This document shows positions 21,309 to 33,263 of a DNA stretch of 64,000 bases, one piece after another (the stretch's first letter is position 1; every line of letters begins with the position of its first letter). The notes beneath the pieces are model-generated. The model was not told where the DNA came from. It did not search any database and saw only the letters and a program-made list of their open reading frames with translations. Made by a program: the position numbers and the translations under genes. Origin of the DNA: Stagonosporopsis chrysanthemi (lineage: Eukaryota; Ascomycota; Dothideomycetes; Pleosporales; Didymellaceae); assembly GCA_022560025.1 (NCBI GenBank), contig JAFISE010000012.1, forward strand, positions 248,001 to 312,000, read 5' to 3'.

Positions 21309-23021
21309 CGTGAGTAATGACAAGATTGATAACAGTAGAGAGTGTCGTGAGCCAAAGGCTCTGTGAGTGAAGCCGGCGAGTTAGTACCGCTGCAGTGTCC
21401 TGATCACTCAAGGTCCTCCGTCTACATCTTATATCTGCTTTCATGAGGCTGCTGAGACCTACCCCGAAGTCTAGAGGTGCATAATTTCCACATTGTGTGC
21501 TTTCTTTTGAGCAAGCCTTGACGGGGTGTCCGCCGTTCAGCTGAGATTCAGTAGGCTAGAGTAGACCAAGAGCCCGCCTCATGGTAAGCGAGTGTAGTCG
21601 AGTAGTGCTAGATAGTCTTGGTATCGAGGAACATACGGACCATGCCTCAGGGAATCTGCAGTCTGGCTGCGCTTGTGGCGCGCTGAATGACACGCTAATC
21701 CATTTCGGCCGATCCTCTCGCCCAAGACATCGTGGTGGCGATTGTCATGAAATCGTTTCATAGTCAAGGGCCTCATGAAGTACAGCAGCCTAAAAACTGG
21801 CCAGAATACTAAGGAGCCTCTCTGCACGGAGACACGGGTGTGTGCTGAAGGGTGATGAAGATCTCAGGTCGCAAGCCGAACGCCAGCAACGCGCTTGCCG
21901 AGTCTGGCCTTGGTATGTTTACTGCACGTGTCTTGCACTTCTCCTTCTCCGCCCCTGCATGACAGATTTGCATACAAGACTGTCTGCGCCACCAGGGCCC
22001 GGCAAGGCTGCCTCGATGTTTATCGGCACTTCTCTATCGCGCCTATGAGGCCAGACCGGTCATCTACGAGCACATGGTGCGCTCAGCCACCGCAGTCAAC
22101 CCCTGACACCTGCGTTCATCTCCCGAAACTAACTGTCACTCATGTTCTCATATAGTCTGCCAAGGTGTTGGAGAGCTTCCATACGAGCTCAGCTTATCCC
22201 AGAGAAGCCCAGAAGCGGGCCAAGTGGAGAGGTTCGTCTGTGCCCTCCACCCCGGAGGCGCGTGCGCACCCCTGCGTTAGCCTCCGCTGTGTCAAGGCTC
22301 ACGGTCTGGACTGCAGACTTCAAAAAGAAGCGTTGAAGCAGGATATGGGGAAGCAAAAGCCTCGTGAAATGCACATGCTTAGTCCGTAGTAGCTATTCAT
22401 GCAGGCTTACCTTGTCTTCGAAGAGCCTAGGATCCCCTATCGTCCTTTGTATTGTGTGGACTTACTTGCGGCAAATTCCAGCATCTGATAGCTCGATCAG
22501 CCTCTCACAAATTGACTCACAGGTAAGGACAGGCTCAGTGTAGCCTCGGGCACAGCCGGCTAAGCCGTAACCGCCTCTGTTTCTGCCACCTGAGGTTAGC
22601 ATTATCGCGCTTTCGACCCATGATCCTGCGCAGAGTCCACTTCGCAGGTCCGGCGTGCAAACGATCCAGATCTACAGCTGAGATGTGCGACCAGCATCCT
22701 CGGACCCAAATGGGACCCGAGCCTCACCGTGCTCCTCCCGTAGCTTTCGAAATAATGGAATACAGTTCTTCAGAGCCCTCATTATCCGAACCTCTCTTCT
22801 ATGGTTCATATAACCTGTTGACGCGAGAAAATATAAGGACTTCGAAGAATCATGGACAGTTAAACCTTTCATTAATCTATCAGCTGGCATGCGCGCTTGC
22901 TATCAACGAGTGGTTCGCCGCGGATGCATCTACGCACTGCTGTACCGTGATATCGTACATCTTCATCGCATCTGCTCTGTCCATGTATTTTGCGTCGCAA
23001 CAAGACTCTGCTAGGCACTGT
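21309..23021. other. Intergenic region, no supported gene
   Basis: 1.7 kb between the start of the Apple-module gene and the last exon of BLM10. It holds the promoter of the former and the 3' flank of the latter. Short frames exist on both strands (for example 22620-23057, which overlaps the BLM10 end in antisense) but lack protein-like composition. Confidence 0.5.
21427..21433 (-). promoter_or_regulatory. TATA-like element upstream of the Apple-module gene
   Basis: TATAAGA on the minus strand, about 120 bp upstream of the start codon at 21308. Its position suits a TATA box with a leader near 90 nt. The evidence is the match and distance only. Confidence 0.4.
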
Positions 23022-26000
23022 CTAGGCAAAGTAGCTCTTCCACAGCACACCCTCTAGATCTTCAAGTTGTTCTTGTTCAAACGCCTGTCATATCGTTAGT
23101 CACGATTTGGGGGATCACTGGGTCTGGGTGTCACGTACCTTGACATCAACATGCCATGTATCCTGCCTCGTCTTCTTGAAATCCGATAACACCGATTTGA
23201 CGCTCTTGCCTACTACACCCGGGTCCATGCTCGCTTTACGCGCCAGTGCTGCCAGGACCTCAGGAAGCCACGCCGGTGGCGGTGATTGGTATGGGAATGC
23301 CTGGACCAGAGCTCCCAATCCCAGGACAGCAGCATGGCGCGTCAGCACAAGCTTGTTCTGGTCTGCAGACGGCGTGCCAGGGACCGATGCCTTCTTCTTG
23401 GGAAGCGGGTTCTTTGTGAGCTGGGTGGTGAAACGTTTCTTCAAGGTGTCGACCTGCTTGTCACGGAAAGCTTGAGGGCTGCAGCGAATCATGCCGCCAA
23501 GCGTTGCTGCCGCGCCCATACGGACTTCCAGTTGTGCGTCGCTGAGCATAGAAGACACGCAATCAAACAATTCTTGTTGCTGCGATACGCTCATGAGGAA
23601 CAGACGTCTAAAGTAGATGACTTGGACATTGATGAGAATGCGCAGACGCTGGTGCCAGCTCGTCGCTGTCTTGCCAATGCGAATGAGCGCAGCAATAAAG
23701 TCAGAGTCTTCACCCTCGCGTTGAGGAATGTTCGGAAGATGACGGAAGACGTGATATGCAAGAGATTGCAATTCCGGGTCTTCCTTGATGTCCATCATAT
23801 GTAGTAGTTGCTCCATGAAGACGTTGGGGAAGAACTTCACAAGCTGCGTACATTCGTGAGAGGAAAGTGTCGAGTCCAGCCAGAGCAGCACTGTTTTTCC
23901 ACCGGACGTATAGGATGAAGGCGTTTGTTGGCCAGGTTCACGCTGGTGTCGCCAGGCTTCGAGACGATCGAAAGTTTCGGTAATTGTGGCAGTAAATTCA
24001 TCTGAGGGTTGGTAAGGACGAATACCGATTGACGAAGCATCTTTCTGTGCCTTGATCAGGGTCGCCACATCCTTGTACGACTCATGATGGCGCGTACGGT
24101 AGATTGTCGCAATAGTCTGGCCCATTGCTTCACGGACACCTTTGTATGGGTGGTCGAGGTGCTTCATGAAGTCTTGCAAGATCGGCTTCTCGAGACGGAA
24201 GTGCCAACCTGCATCGCTGATCATCTGGTTCAAAAGATTAACCTTCGAGCTTTCTTTGAAAGCAGCGTTCGAGTCCATATCGAGGCGGAAGCTTGCAAGC
24301 CAATCGATCATGGGCCAACCGCGGCGAGGATCCTTTGACTGCAGAACGACGTGCAAGAACGTTGTCCAGTATCCTGAGTTCTCCGGTGTCAGGCCGTCCT
24401 GGAAGATCCCACGAACGATCGGGAAGACATACTCCCAGACTTCAGTCCGCTGTTCAGGCTTCAGATCTGGCGCGCAGGACAGAAGAGCGCCCATGATTTC
24501 GGATGTGGCACGGTGCTGGTGCTTATCGCTGCCATCGCTGTACACAGCTTCAGTGAGATCCTTGATATCGTCGAACGTAGCCTCGGTCAAGCCGCTGAAG
24601 ATCAAATCGAAGGCGTGCGTCAGCAACATTGCGCTAGACATACGGAAGCGGTCAGCACTGGCATCGCGCGGTTCTTGCTTCATGAAAGCGAAGTAATTGG
24701 AGAACCACGATCGTGTCAGATGGGCTGCAATCTTCTTGCGCACGTTGTTCTCGGTGTCGTCGTATTGCACTTGAGGCGCATTTGGCAGGAAGGCCGGCAT
24801 AGTCTTGTTCCACACCAGCCATCCAGGGTAGTCAAAGTCCACGTAGTACTTTGCTTCAGGTTTCGCAAACGAGTCGAGGTACTCCGCAGTCCATTCTGAG
24901 TCATCTGGCCGGGTGGGAACGGAGATCTTATCTGGCAGATCCTCTTCACCTAGCAGATACTTTTCGTAACTATGACCAGTGATGGCGCGTGTCTGGATGA
25001 CGGAAAAGAGCCCTATAAAAGCGCCAGCGTACAGTCCTCGCAAGCTAGGGTGCTGATCGATAGCGCCCTTAGCAACGAGATCAACCATCTCATCAGAGGC
25101 AATAGTATCGTACCGCATCCCGAGATTGACAATGATGGCTGCGGTACGGCTGACCTTCTTCCAATGTTCCGTCTTGGCAATCTCGACCAGCTCTTTGGAC
25201 AGATCGGACTTCTTGCCCTCGATGCGAGCGCGCTTCTGCTTGATGTAGTCGCGGCGCTTTGTAACCTTCTGTTGCACGACCTTGTCATCAGCAGAGTCAA
25301 TAGCGTACGCGATTGCCTGAACAACATCCTTGTTCAAGATGACCATGCGCTCCATGGCCTTGCCCATATCCATGACCTGGAAGGTAGCGTTAGAGGCGAG
25401 CTTCTGAACAGAAGGCTTGTCGGCACCCGTGACATCGATGAAAGCCTTGATCAGCTTGGGAGTAAACCTCCAGTCTCGACTGATTGTCTTGGCCAGGCTT
25501 CCAAATAGCAAAGCAAACATCGCACCCTTGATGCGAGGGTAGTCATGCTCTGCGACGGCCTTGACAAAGGCGTCAAGGAGCGTGGGAATGACGAGAGGTC
25601 GTGCCCCCAGTACGCATTTCACGGCTGACTCGTTTGCGGTCTGAGCTGTACGTCGAATTTCTGTGTACAACGAGATACTCGACTCCGCAAGATCTAGTAA
25701 CAGCTGCTTATCGAGCTCAGTCTTCGGGCGCGGATTGGCGTTGTGTCGAAGGCGTTGCAGATGGTACACGTTGGCGCGTCGAACGAGCAATGGCCGAGGG
25801 TATTGTTTACGCAGGCCGCTAAATCTGAAAGGTTGCTCGTCGTTGTCAAGAAGCCTTGAGATCCGATCCAGGACATGCGCGGAGCGTTCGATGCCGACAT
25901 CAATAAACCAAGACCGGTATGCATTGTAGAGAGCATTGAAGCAGGGTACATCATCCGGCTGCTTCTCGATCAAGAACTTGTGAACATTGTGCAGGACCCC

Positions 26001-29000
26001 GCCGATGCGATGGCGAAGATCATGAATGAGCTTGTAGTCTTTGTCGTCCCGAGACAACGGATACCCAGACTCGTACTGGAATGTAGGCTTGACTTCTTCG
26101 TCTTCCGCCTCGCCTAGACCGGCATCGTCATCGATACCCTCTGTGTCCATAGCATCAGGATCGGAGCCACTGTCTGATTCAGCATCGACGCTTCCGCTGA
26201 CTTGATCATGCCGAACATCGAACAGAACCGAGATACCGGAGATTATTAACCTCAAAAGTACGAGGTTTCTTGATACTTCATCTGACCAGTCTTTCCCGGT
26301 GCCTTCTCGCTTGATGGGCGAGTCGGCTGAGGTAAGTGCGACAAGGGCGTTCATGGAATTACTGGCATGTGTTTCGAACAACCTAATAGCAAACTCGACC
26401 TCTTCAGGCTTTGGGGTATGCCACTTGACGTTGAGCTTCTTCACATCAACCTGCCTGCCCCACGACTCCGCAGTGATTCCTTGTGCGAGCTCATCTTGCT
26501 CGTAAATATCGTAATCGACAGTGTACGTGCAAGTTAAGTTGAGGAGGAGATGATGAATGAAGTTTGAGACATGCACAGTGGGTGTGCCTCGGCACTTTTG
26601 TTGCATGTATTCTGCAATCTCGAACAGGTCGTCCTTCCACTCGAGCACAGCGTCACCGACATGTACAACGCACATGCTCAGGATACTGAGATTCCAGACC
26701 AGCGCACGGTCGCGCGGAAGAACCTCAGCGCCTGTGGTTCGTGTCGAGCCGGCGCCAATATCCTCTATTTCTGTACGGATACCAGCGAACAAGTGCGGCA
26801 GCAGGCGCTTCAATGCCTTTTCAGGGTTGATCTTGACAAGGCTGTTACAGATAAAAGCGATCGCATCTCGAGCCTGATGGATAACATGATTCGAGATGAA
26901 GTTGGCAATCTTGTCCAGAGCAACATCGTAGAGCTCAGGCGAAAGCGCAGCGAGCAATGGGGTAAATGCAGCTGGCAGATGGTTGACCACATACTCCTCA
27001 GGAGATCCACTACGAACTCGCGAAGCATCCGGCAAATTCTCCAGAAGTGTGAAAACACGACCAAGGAACGAAATGAGGAACTCGTTCAGGCCCGTTGTAG
27101 ATGATCGCAAAATCATCTGTTCATCTTCATCGCTGAGCTCGTCATCATAATTGATCTCGATGTTGCCGCTGGCGTTCTCTAATCGATCGACTTGCTGCGT
27201 GATCCATTGCATTGCAAGCCCAGTGTCACCACCCATATCTTCTTGTGGCGTATCTGTGCCATCATGGGAGGTGCTGATGGCCTTCTTCGCTTCGGTAAGG
27301 TCATGGAACGGCACCAGGTAGCACACGCCTTGAACGTACTGTAGCGTGTGTAACGTCTTCTCCAAGTCATTGGCATCGATACCGGGCAGTGCGAGCCCGA
27401 GCACTGTCGTAACGTGACACCGCCAACCCTTCGTCTTCGCCATGATCTTCGAAAGCATGTGCAACGCACGGATGGAAGAGATTGTGCGGTGTACCTCGAC
27501 AAGACCCTGCATGGCGGGATAGATCCGCTGCAGTGCGCCAGGAAGAATGAGGTTCGGTTCCAGATACGCCAAGCTCTGAAGCGTAGATAGAGCATATTGC
27601 ACAGCCTTGTCGCTCTTGCTAAAGATGCCCATGAATGTCACCTCTCGCAAACAAAGCACGAAGCGTCTCTTCACTACATCATTCAGCTGTCGCTCCTTTG
27701 GGACATCCATCTCGCCACTGTGTTCACGATTCCAGCGTAATACGAAGAAGTCTGCGAGGTAATACACCAACTGAGCAAGCGGCCTAGTCCAACTGCCGGA
27801 ATTTGACGGGTGGAAGAACGTCTCAACGGCCTGAATCAGGCCTTCCAGCTTGCTCAGTATAGAATCTGGATGATCCGCACATGCCGGGGATAGCGACATG
27901 CCGATGAATCGAGCGATATGGTGGGTAGAAGGGTGCTTCCGCTGGTCCCTGTCTAGCATGATTGCCAATCCAGCGCCGAGATCGACCCCGGTGCTGTATG
28001 GTGATGTCGCCTGACCGACTGGAATCTCGAGCAGACGCAAGATCGCTGTGAAGATGTGCGAGTTCTGCTCTGCTGTAAACATGCCATATTGCGAGAAGGG
28101 AACATGTGAGGCTGTTAGATTATCTCTAGCCAGCCTGGAAATTGTGTCGATAAAATGGGCATCGAACAGTCGCGATCGGTTCACCAGCGACCAGCAATGG
28201 AAGAAAGTGGGCAGATACTCCTGCGGCAGCAGGTCCGGCTTGTCTTCTGGTGCTGCATTAGTTGGCAGAAGCAAGTTTAAAAGCCCCACCACCACAAAGG
28301 CGCTTTCGCTGAACGAAGTGCTGAAAAAGGGCAAGAGCTCCTCAAACATAGCAGGTATCTTATTTGGGTCGAAGTACAGCTGTGCGAACGTGCACATCTT
28401 CGTCAATGTGCGGATGTTGCGCTTGACATTCGGTGGGTGGGCGCCGCCCGACTCTGAAGGTAGCACGAATAGCTTCAATTCCCTGTAGAGTGGTCGCCAG
28501 TCGAGTACGAGGTCTTTGCCGGGTCGCAGGTAGTGCTTTCGCCTGGCTCGAGTCAGTTCTGTTGAATGGTGGCGATCAGGCTGCAAAGGACTCACTTGGT
28601 CAGCACCATGAACATGGACGCAAAGCGCTCCGCTACGAGATAATCTAACCCAGGCGCAAGAGCCAGCTCGTAATACAGGTTTACAAGCTTGACTCGTGTG
28701 CTACGAGGCAGATCGAACTTCAGAGACAGCCAGCCTCGAATCTCGCGCGTCCAGTGCACAGCACCAGGAGCGAAGTCGCCCGCCGAAACGGCGATGTAGA
28801 GATGCTTCAGACATGTATTCAGGCTCTCCAAGCGCTCGCTGTGGTCTTCTGTCTGGTACGGAAGGTACTCAAAGTATGGGAACGTGCGTGGACGGCTTCT
28901 GCTGTCCTCGCTGTTGACTGTGCCATTGGCGCCGCGCCAGTCGCCGCCAGGCGATGTCGCTCGCGAGTTGTCTGCGCCAGTGCCGGAGTCGAGGGCGCTC

Positions 29001-29032
29001 ATGAGATGCGATATCCGCTCGTTGACTGCCAT
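23022..29032 (-). CDS. BLM10: Proteasome activator Blm10 / PA200
   Basis: This large HEAT-repeat solenoid caps the 20S proteasome and opens its gate; it acts mainly in the nucleus. Exons are 28596-29032, 23139-28542 and 23022-23084 (introns 53 and 54 nt), giving 1967 residues (yeast 2143). The N-terminal segment FPYFEYLPYQTEDHSERLE and the later region RLILPGALQ-like LEPNLILPGALQRIYPAMQG are typical of the family. An acidic patch lies near the Asp/Glu-rich run around 26100-26160. Reading straight through the last intron would end in DTQTQ. Splicing instead gives a 20-residue last exon ending WKSYFA, matching the HbYX-type tail (yeast YYA) that inserts into the proteasome alpha ring. The gene is divergent from PSF3. 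Confidence 0.95.
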
Positions 29033-29992
29033 GGTGGGCGGTGGGGTGTGGGGTTGGTGTGCGTCGGCGATGAGCTTATGGCGCGATGGTCTCGGATTCG
29101 TTGGCGGCTATCATCAACAACGAGGGGCGTCGAGCAATGCTGGTGACAGTGAAAAGGGCGGGTCGTTGTTGCTGCTAACGTCAACGATGAGGCTCAGCGA
29201 CTTGCAGGCGAACCACGCCGAGCGTTATCGAGTACCCACACGACACCAGATGATCAACGCGGGAGCTTTGGGAGATGACGTACCTGATTCCTGCCGCGTC
29301 TATTGTTTGAGGCTCTGGAGAAGAGAGTCAGGAAATGCTGGGAATGCGGAAATCTGGCTTAGAACAGGACTCCGCATACAGGTCATGTAAGTAGCCGCCT
29401 CGTTGCTGCAATCCCGAGCTGCGTCTCGCTTCGTGAAGGACGACCAGGGCTCACTGGAGCTATGGCAGCGAAGGCGGTGAAACTACGCCCGCAGCGGCTA
29501 GTCGAGACGCGCGACAATCACCACCAGGAACACAGCTGCTGGACAACCGTAAACTGCAAACAGCAAGCGGCTTGTTTCGAAGCCCCAGGAAGCGGTTTCT
29601 AAGCGCTGTGCACGAGTCCGGAGGACGAAGGGGTCGGTGATCTCTCGATTGGCAGCCAAAACGCGCTACTTATAAGTCCAAACTCCGGCTCCAGGCACAC
29701 ACAGACGCGCAATACAGTTTGGGGGGGCAACAACGGTAAGCAGATGACCGCTTTACATTCTTTCTCTTCCCAAACGCTTTCCTTCTTTGTCTAAGCTGCA
29801 GTCTAACTTTGTTATCAACTGTCCTATCTACCAAATGTTTCTGGTGCATATTCGTCTCGCGCGCGTCTGGTTGCACAACACGCGACATGCCTGTTGCCGC
29901 CACATGGCGAGGCCGCTACAGAACCACGGTTCGGCAACCTCTTTTTGTTGTGCAGGGAAGCTTCTGGTGGATTGACAGCTGGATGGGACCCG

Positions 29993-30002
29993 GACACGTG
30001 TC
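29993..30002. promoter_or_regulatory. Palindromic E-box GACACGTGTC
   Basis: A perfect 10-bp palindrome with a CACGTG core, about 170 bp upstream of the PSF3 start. bHLH factors such as Cbf1/CPF1-type proteins bind CACGTG in fungi. Whether it serves PSF3 or BLM10 cannot be told. Confidence 0.4.
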
Positions 30003-30084
30003 TAAACATTTTTTGTTTCTGATTGGGTCCCCTGCTGTTTCTGCTTTTGATGTACCCTCGTTACTGAACATTCGAGCGCCTCTC

Positions 30085-30090
30085 ACGCGT
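30085..30090 (+). promoter_or_regulatory. MluI cell-cycle box (ACGCGT) upstream of PSF3
   Basis: ACGCGT lies 81 bp upstream of the PSF3 start codon. MBF (Mbp1/Swi6 in yeast, Cdc10 complex in fission yeast) binds this core and drives G1/S transcription of replication genes, so the site fits the downstream GINS gene. Confidence 0.5.
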
Positions 30091-30170
30091 GGTGGAATAA
30101 CTGCATGTCTTTGAGTCTGTTATTCCGCATTGATTCGCGCTAACCTTGAGACAGGAAGTACTGTAGCAAG

Positions 30171-30801
30171 ATGTCCTACTACGACGTCGATGCAATCCTC
30201 ACTGATGCTCAGAAAGTCCCTTGCACGTTCGAGTTGACCGTGCCAGGGCTGGGTTATCTTGAAGGCAACATAACCGGCGACATGAAGCAGGGTTCCAAAA
30301 TCGAGCTGCCACTCTGGCTCGGGGAAATGCTCGCTCTGAGTCAGAGCCTGAACACTCAGTCTTTAGTCACGCTCGACCCGCCTACTGCGCTCTCGCCCCG
30401 TGTTCTCAATGCGTTGAAGGCAGATCCCCGAACTGTTGACTTGAGAGCGCTGGCTCCCCACTTTTATAACCTGGGTGCGCGGATTCTGGAGCTGTTTGAC
30501 GAGGAGGAGATGATCGAGGTGCTGTCAGATGTAAGTGTCAGATTCGGGCTTGTGGACGTTATGCTGATAGATTTGAAGACATACAAGGCACGAGCGGCAG
30601 TCATTGCAGATCAGGCACACAACCCACGAGGTGCGCTTGGCGAAGGAGCGGATTTTATGCGAGGTCTAGATGAGAACGAAAGACAACGTAGGTACTGGTT
30701 TGAGGACGACTTGATGGTGCTAACCCTCATCAGTATTCCGGGCGGCACATGACAGTGCGAAGAGCGTCCGGACGTGGATGGCAGATTTGCAGAACAAATG
30801 A
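30171..30801 (+). CDS. PSF3: GINS complex subunit Psf3
   Basis: Psf3 is one of the four GINS subunits; GINS with Cdc45 and Mcm2-7 forms the CMG replicative helicase. Exons are 30171-30530, 30579-30687 and 30734-30801, giving 178 residues (yeast 194). The N-terminus MSYYDVDAILTDAQKVPCTF and the segment VPGLGYLEGN are family-typical. Intron 1 (48 nt, GTAAGT donor) has a length divisible by three and no stop, so read-through stays open and would add 16 residues. Splicing restores VLSDTYKARAA. Intron 2 (46 nt, GCTAAC branch) then gives ERQLFRAAHDSAKSVRTWM at the C-terminus, which is the conserved Psf3 end. An unspliced reading would instead end in ISIPGGT. Confidence 0.95.
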
Positions 30802-31074
30802 ACAGGCAAAAGTCTAGATGGAACACTTTATTGATGTAATGATGTTATGAAAGGCAGTAGACCTTGGGTGATTAGCATGAACCACGAGCTTATCTGCTAA
30901 GCAACAGTAAAAGGCAGTGCAAAATCGACAATTAATTACAACGCCAGAACTCCTTGCTTGTGATAGAAGAGGACGCTCATGAACATGAAGGATATAAAGG
31001 CACGCAGAACGCTCAGAAAACAAGCTATCAGAAACGCTAGAAAGGCCGGGAATGAACGAATCAAACCCTCTACT

Positions 31075-32838
31075 TCAGGGCCCACGGAAAACTCCTCCGA
31101 TGTTGCTGTTTTGCAATAGCGCAATGAGTTGCTCTGGAGGATAACCCAGAAAGACTGGACCGTTGAAAACCATCTGAGGAACAACCTTAGGGCCATCTTG
31201 CTCCTTCGATAGTGATGGCTGTGGCTGTGACGTGGGGTCTGGCTTGATCGTTGGCTCGGGCTTCGGGCTGGGCGGCTGGTAAGTGCTAGGGCCTGGTTGG
31301 ATCGGTGCAGTTGCCACGGTAGGTATTGTAGGCATCGTAGGCATCGTAGGGACCGCAGGGGGTGCGCCACCAGCCTTCATCCTTGCCAACGCCTCATGAT
31401 CGAACGGACATTTGCCAGCGGGCTTCTGTGGTGTTTGACCAATCTCGCGGTCAGTCTTGAGTGGCACTGGCGGAGACGCAGTCGCAGCTGAACCAACTGA
31501 AGACGAGCTTTCAGCGTTCGTATACTTTGCTGGGATCGATATACCCCAGGGCCGGCTCGGAGACTCGCCAACCCGTACGTCCTTCAGGGCTCGATCGAAG
31601 CGACTTGTCCTGTCCTCGTCTGCAGCTGGCTCTGGTGGTATATCTTCTGGTGGCGACGCGACGCCTTGCAAGCTCTCCGAGACGGCCCTTGCCCATTTAG
31701 AGACCTTCGCGTCTGCTCTCATGTCTGGACTGTGCTCGTGCTCGCCTTCTTTGGCGATCTCTTCTTCTGGTTCTTCTGGCAGCCAAGCTTGATGTTTCTG
31801 ACCTAGTCCTTGGATCATGTTGGCCATACTGCCATACTTGCGGTCCAGCTTGTCAATGCTCTCTTGGTTGCTCTGGAAGCGAGTGATACACACTTCGTGG
31901 CTTCTTGGTAGTTCATGCTTGTGCTTCTCAAAATACTTCGCAACCTCTTCAGGATCGTGCTGGTCGAGGAAACGAATCGGACATACAGCGGCAGAACCTT
32001 CGACAGAGACAGAGGGCGAGGATGGCATGTTCCCGCAGATCTCAGCGCGGATAGGGTCGGTGAAGGACGGTCGTTTGGACCGTCTGCCTCGCGAGCTCAG
32101 CCTCGAGGCAGAGCTGCGCGGGGTAGCGAGTGAGCTGCCTCTTCCAGCGCCCAAGGCAAATGGACACCCAAGCTTACTGGGTGTTCCAAGTGCGGTGAAA
32201 TCTTTCTCCATGGGCGAAGTGACACTGCTCGATTTGGTATTCGATGATATTGTTTGTGGGTCCGCTTGAGGGCCGCTCCAGATCCTGACACCAGCATCCT
32301 CGGTGGGAGCACGCAGGGCAGTCGCAGCAGCCTCAGCCTGTCTAATAACTACAGCCCGACTCTTTCGCTCTACATCGTCGCCCTGAGCCAACAGATCCAC
32401 CACACTCGACCGCGACCGCGGCTGTTCCTCGACGGCTCGCTCGAGGTCCTGTAGGAACGCAATATGATCCTGCGACAGTGTGCTCGGCGTGTAGCGCTTC
32501 AGAAGGTCAAGATACTGTGGCTTGTCAGCTTGTAAGCCCATGAGGTCTGATGCGACAAGTGGCGTAGCATAAGAGAAGATCAGGATAACATGTGGTTGTT
32601 GTCTGTCAAGGCTGCTGAGCAGCTGCAGGTCTAGAGCTAAGTGTATCATCATAGAAGACGGAATGAATATGGATAGCAGAAGAGCGAGAAAGCTTACCTG
32701 CTGTTTGGCCCAGGAGAGCTTGCACTCAAGATGCCATTGCTGGTCGAAGAGAGCCTGGTACTCTCCACTCAACGCGGTGAAGCCCTCCGCCAACTGATCG
32801 GCAAGCTGCGCGATATCCCGTCTCGCCTCATCAGCCAT
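31075..32838 (-). CDS. Conserved fungal protein of unknown function with three Cys-Pro motifs
   Basis: The preferred model has exons 32698-32838 and 31075-32514, giving 526 residues. The 183-nt intron (GTAAGC donor, GCTGAC branch, CACAG acceptor) keeps frame, so read-through is possible. It would add a hydrophobic run that looks like a false membrane segment in an otherwise soluble coiled-coil N-terminus (QALFDQQWHLECKLSWAKQQ followed by YLDLLKRY). An alternative acceptor at a CTGCAG would give a 75-nt intron. Visible features are an N-terminal coiled coil, three Cys-Pro motifs (LGCPFALG, AVCPIRFL, GKCPFDHE) and a compact conserved-looking block (CPIRFLDQHDPEEVAKYF, then HELPRSHEVC). A Pro-rich tail with PTMPTMPTIPT repeats and the end PPEQLIALLQ complete it. 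The start at 32838 has a good context. I recognise no function. Confidence 0.75.
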   Translation of the reverse strand: MADEARRDIAQLADQLAEGFTALSGEYQALFDQQWHLECKLSWAKQQVSFLALLLSIFIPSSMMIHLALDLQLLSSLDRQQPHVILIFSYATPLVASDLMGLQADKPQYLDLLKRYTPSTLSQDHIAFLQDLERAVEEQPRSRSSVVDLLAQGDDVERKSRAVVIRQAEAAATALRAPTEDAGVRIWSGPQADPQTISSNTKSSSVTSPMEKDFTALGTPSKLGCPFALGAGRGSSLATPRSSASRLSSRGRRSKRPSFTDPIRAEICGNMPSSPSVSVEGSAAVCPIRFLDQHDPEEVAKYFEKHKHELPRSHEVCITRFQSNQESIDKLDRKYGSMANMIQGLGQKHQAWLPEEPEEEIAKEGEHEHSPDMRADAKVSKWARAVSESLQGVASPPEDIPPEPAADEDRTSRFDRALKDVRVGESPSRPWGISIPAKYTNAESSSSVGSAATASPPVPLKTDREIGQTPQKPAGKCPFDHEALARMKAGGAPPAVPTMPTMPTIPTVATAPIQPGPSTYQPPSPKPEPTIKPDPTSQPQPSLSKEQDGPKVVPQMVFNGPVFLGYPPEQLIALLQNSNIGGVFRGP

Positions 32839-33263
32839 GGCTATGCTAGTATTGCGCAATATAGTGGTGGTGTGGCAGTGATTTCTGGGCAGAGGCCAGC
32901 TCCGGTTGCGCGGCGAAGAGGCTTCGTTGTTGGGCGGAGGCAACCTTGGAAGAAACGGATGTGACGGCAGGGTTAAGAAGCGAGCTAAACAGCCTCAAAG
33001 CGGTTAGCGTCAAGACACCGAGGCCCTTGGGCGATGCGTCAGCCCTGCGCCTCAGCTTTCTGGCCTTGGTTTACGTAGCAATATACGAGACCTGGCTTCT
33101 TGTACACTATGCCGTCCATTCCGTGATACCCTAGCCCTCCAATTCTATCGTAGACCGCATTGCGCTTTCGTTCCTCCCTTCGCTTCGCCCTCAACTCTCC
33201 TGCATTCGCGACATTCCAGCAGTATCTCCAGACCGATACTTTCAGAGCTCAACAATTCTCACC
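32839..33263. promoter_or_regulatory. Divergent promoter region
   Basis: 425 bp between the Cys-Pro-motif gene and the dehydrodolichyl diphosphate synthase gene. It is C/T-rich near 33130-33260, as expected of the plus-strand leader. No specific element is claimed. Confidence 0.45.

Larger units (their letters stand above)
29033..30170. other. Divergent intergenic region between BLM10 and PSF3
   Basis: 1.14 kb that should contain both promoters. The two best elements, an ACGCGT box and a CACGTG palindrome, are listed separately. Short frames on both strands look like chance. Confidence 0.5.

Noticed and set aside
22620..23057. Plus-strand 145-codon frame overlapping the BLM10 3' end
   Set aside because: Antisense to the BLM10 terminal exon, with no recognisable domain; composition is not convincing.
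29692..29735. Possible RNA gene near the poly-G run GGGGGGG
   Set aside because: I could not fold a tRNA or 5S-like structure; no box A/B pair found.
32515..32697. Hydrophobic run that would be a membrane segment in the Cys-Pro-motif protein
   Set aside because: It lies within a GTAAGC to CACAG interval with a GCTGAC branch site, and its removal restores a continuous coiled coil; most likely an intron.
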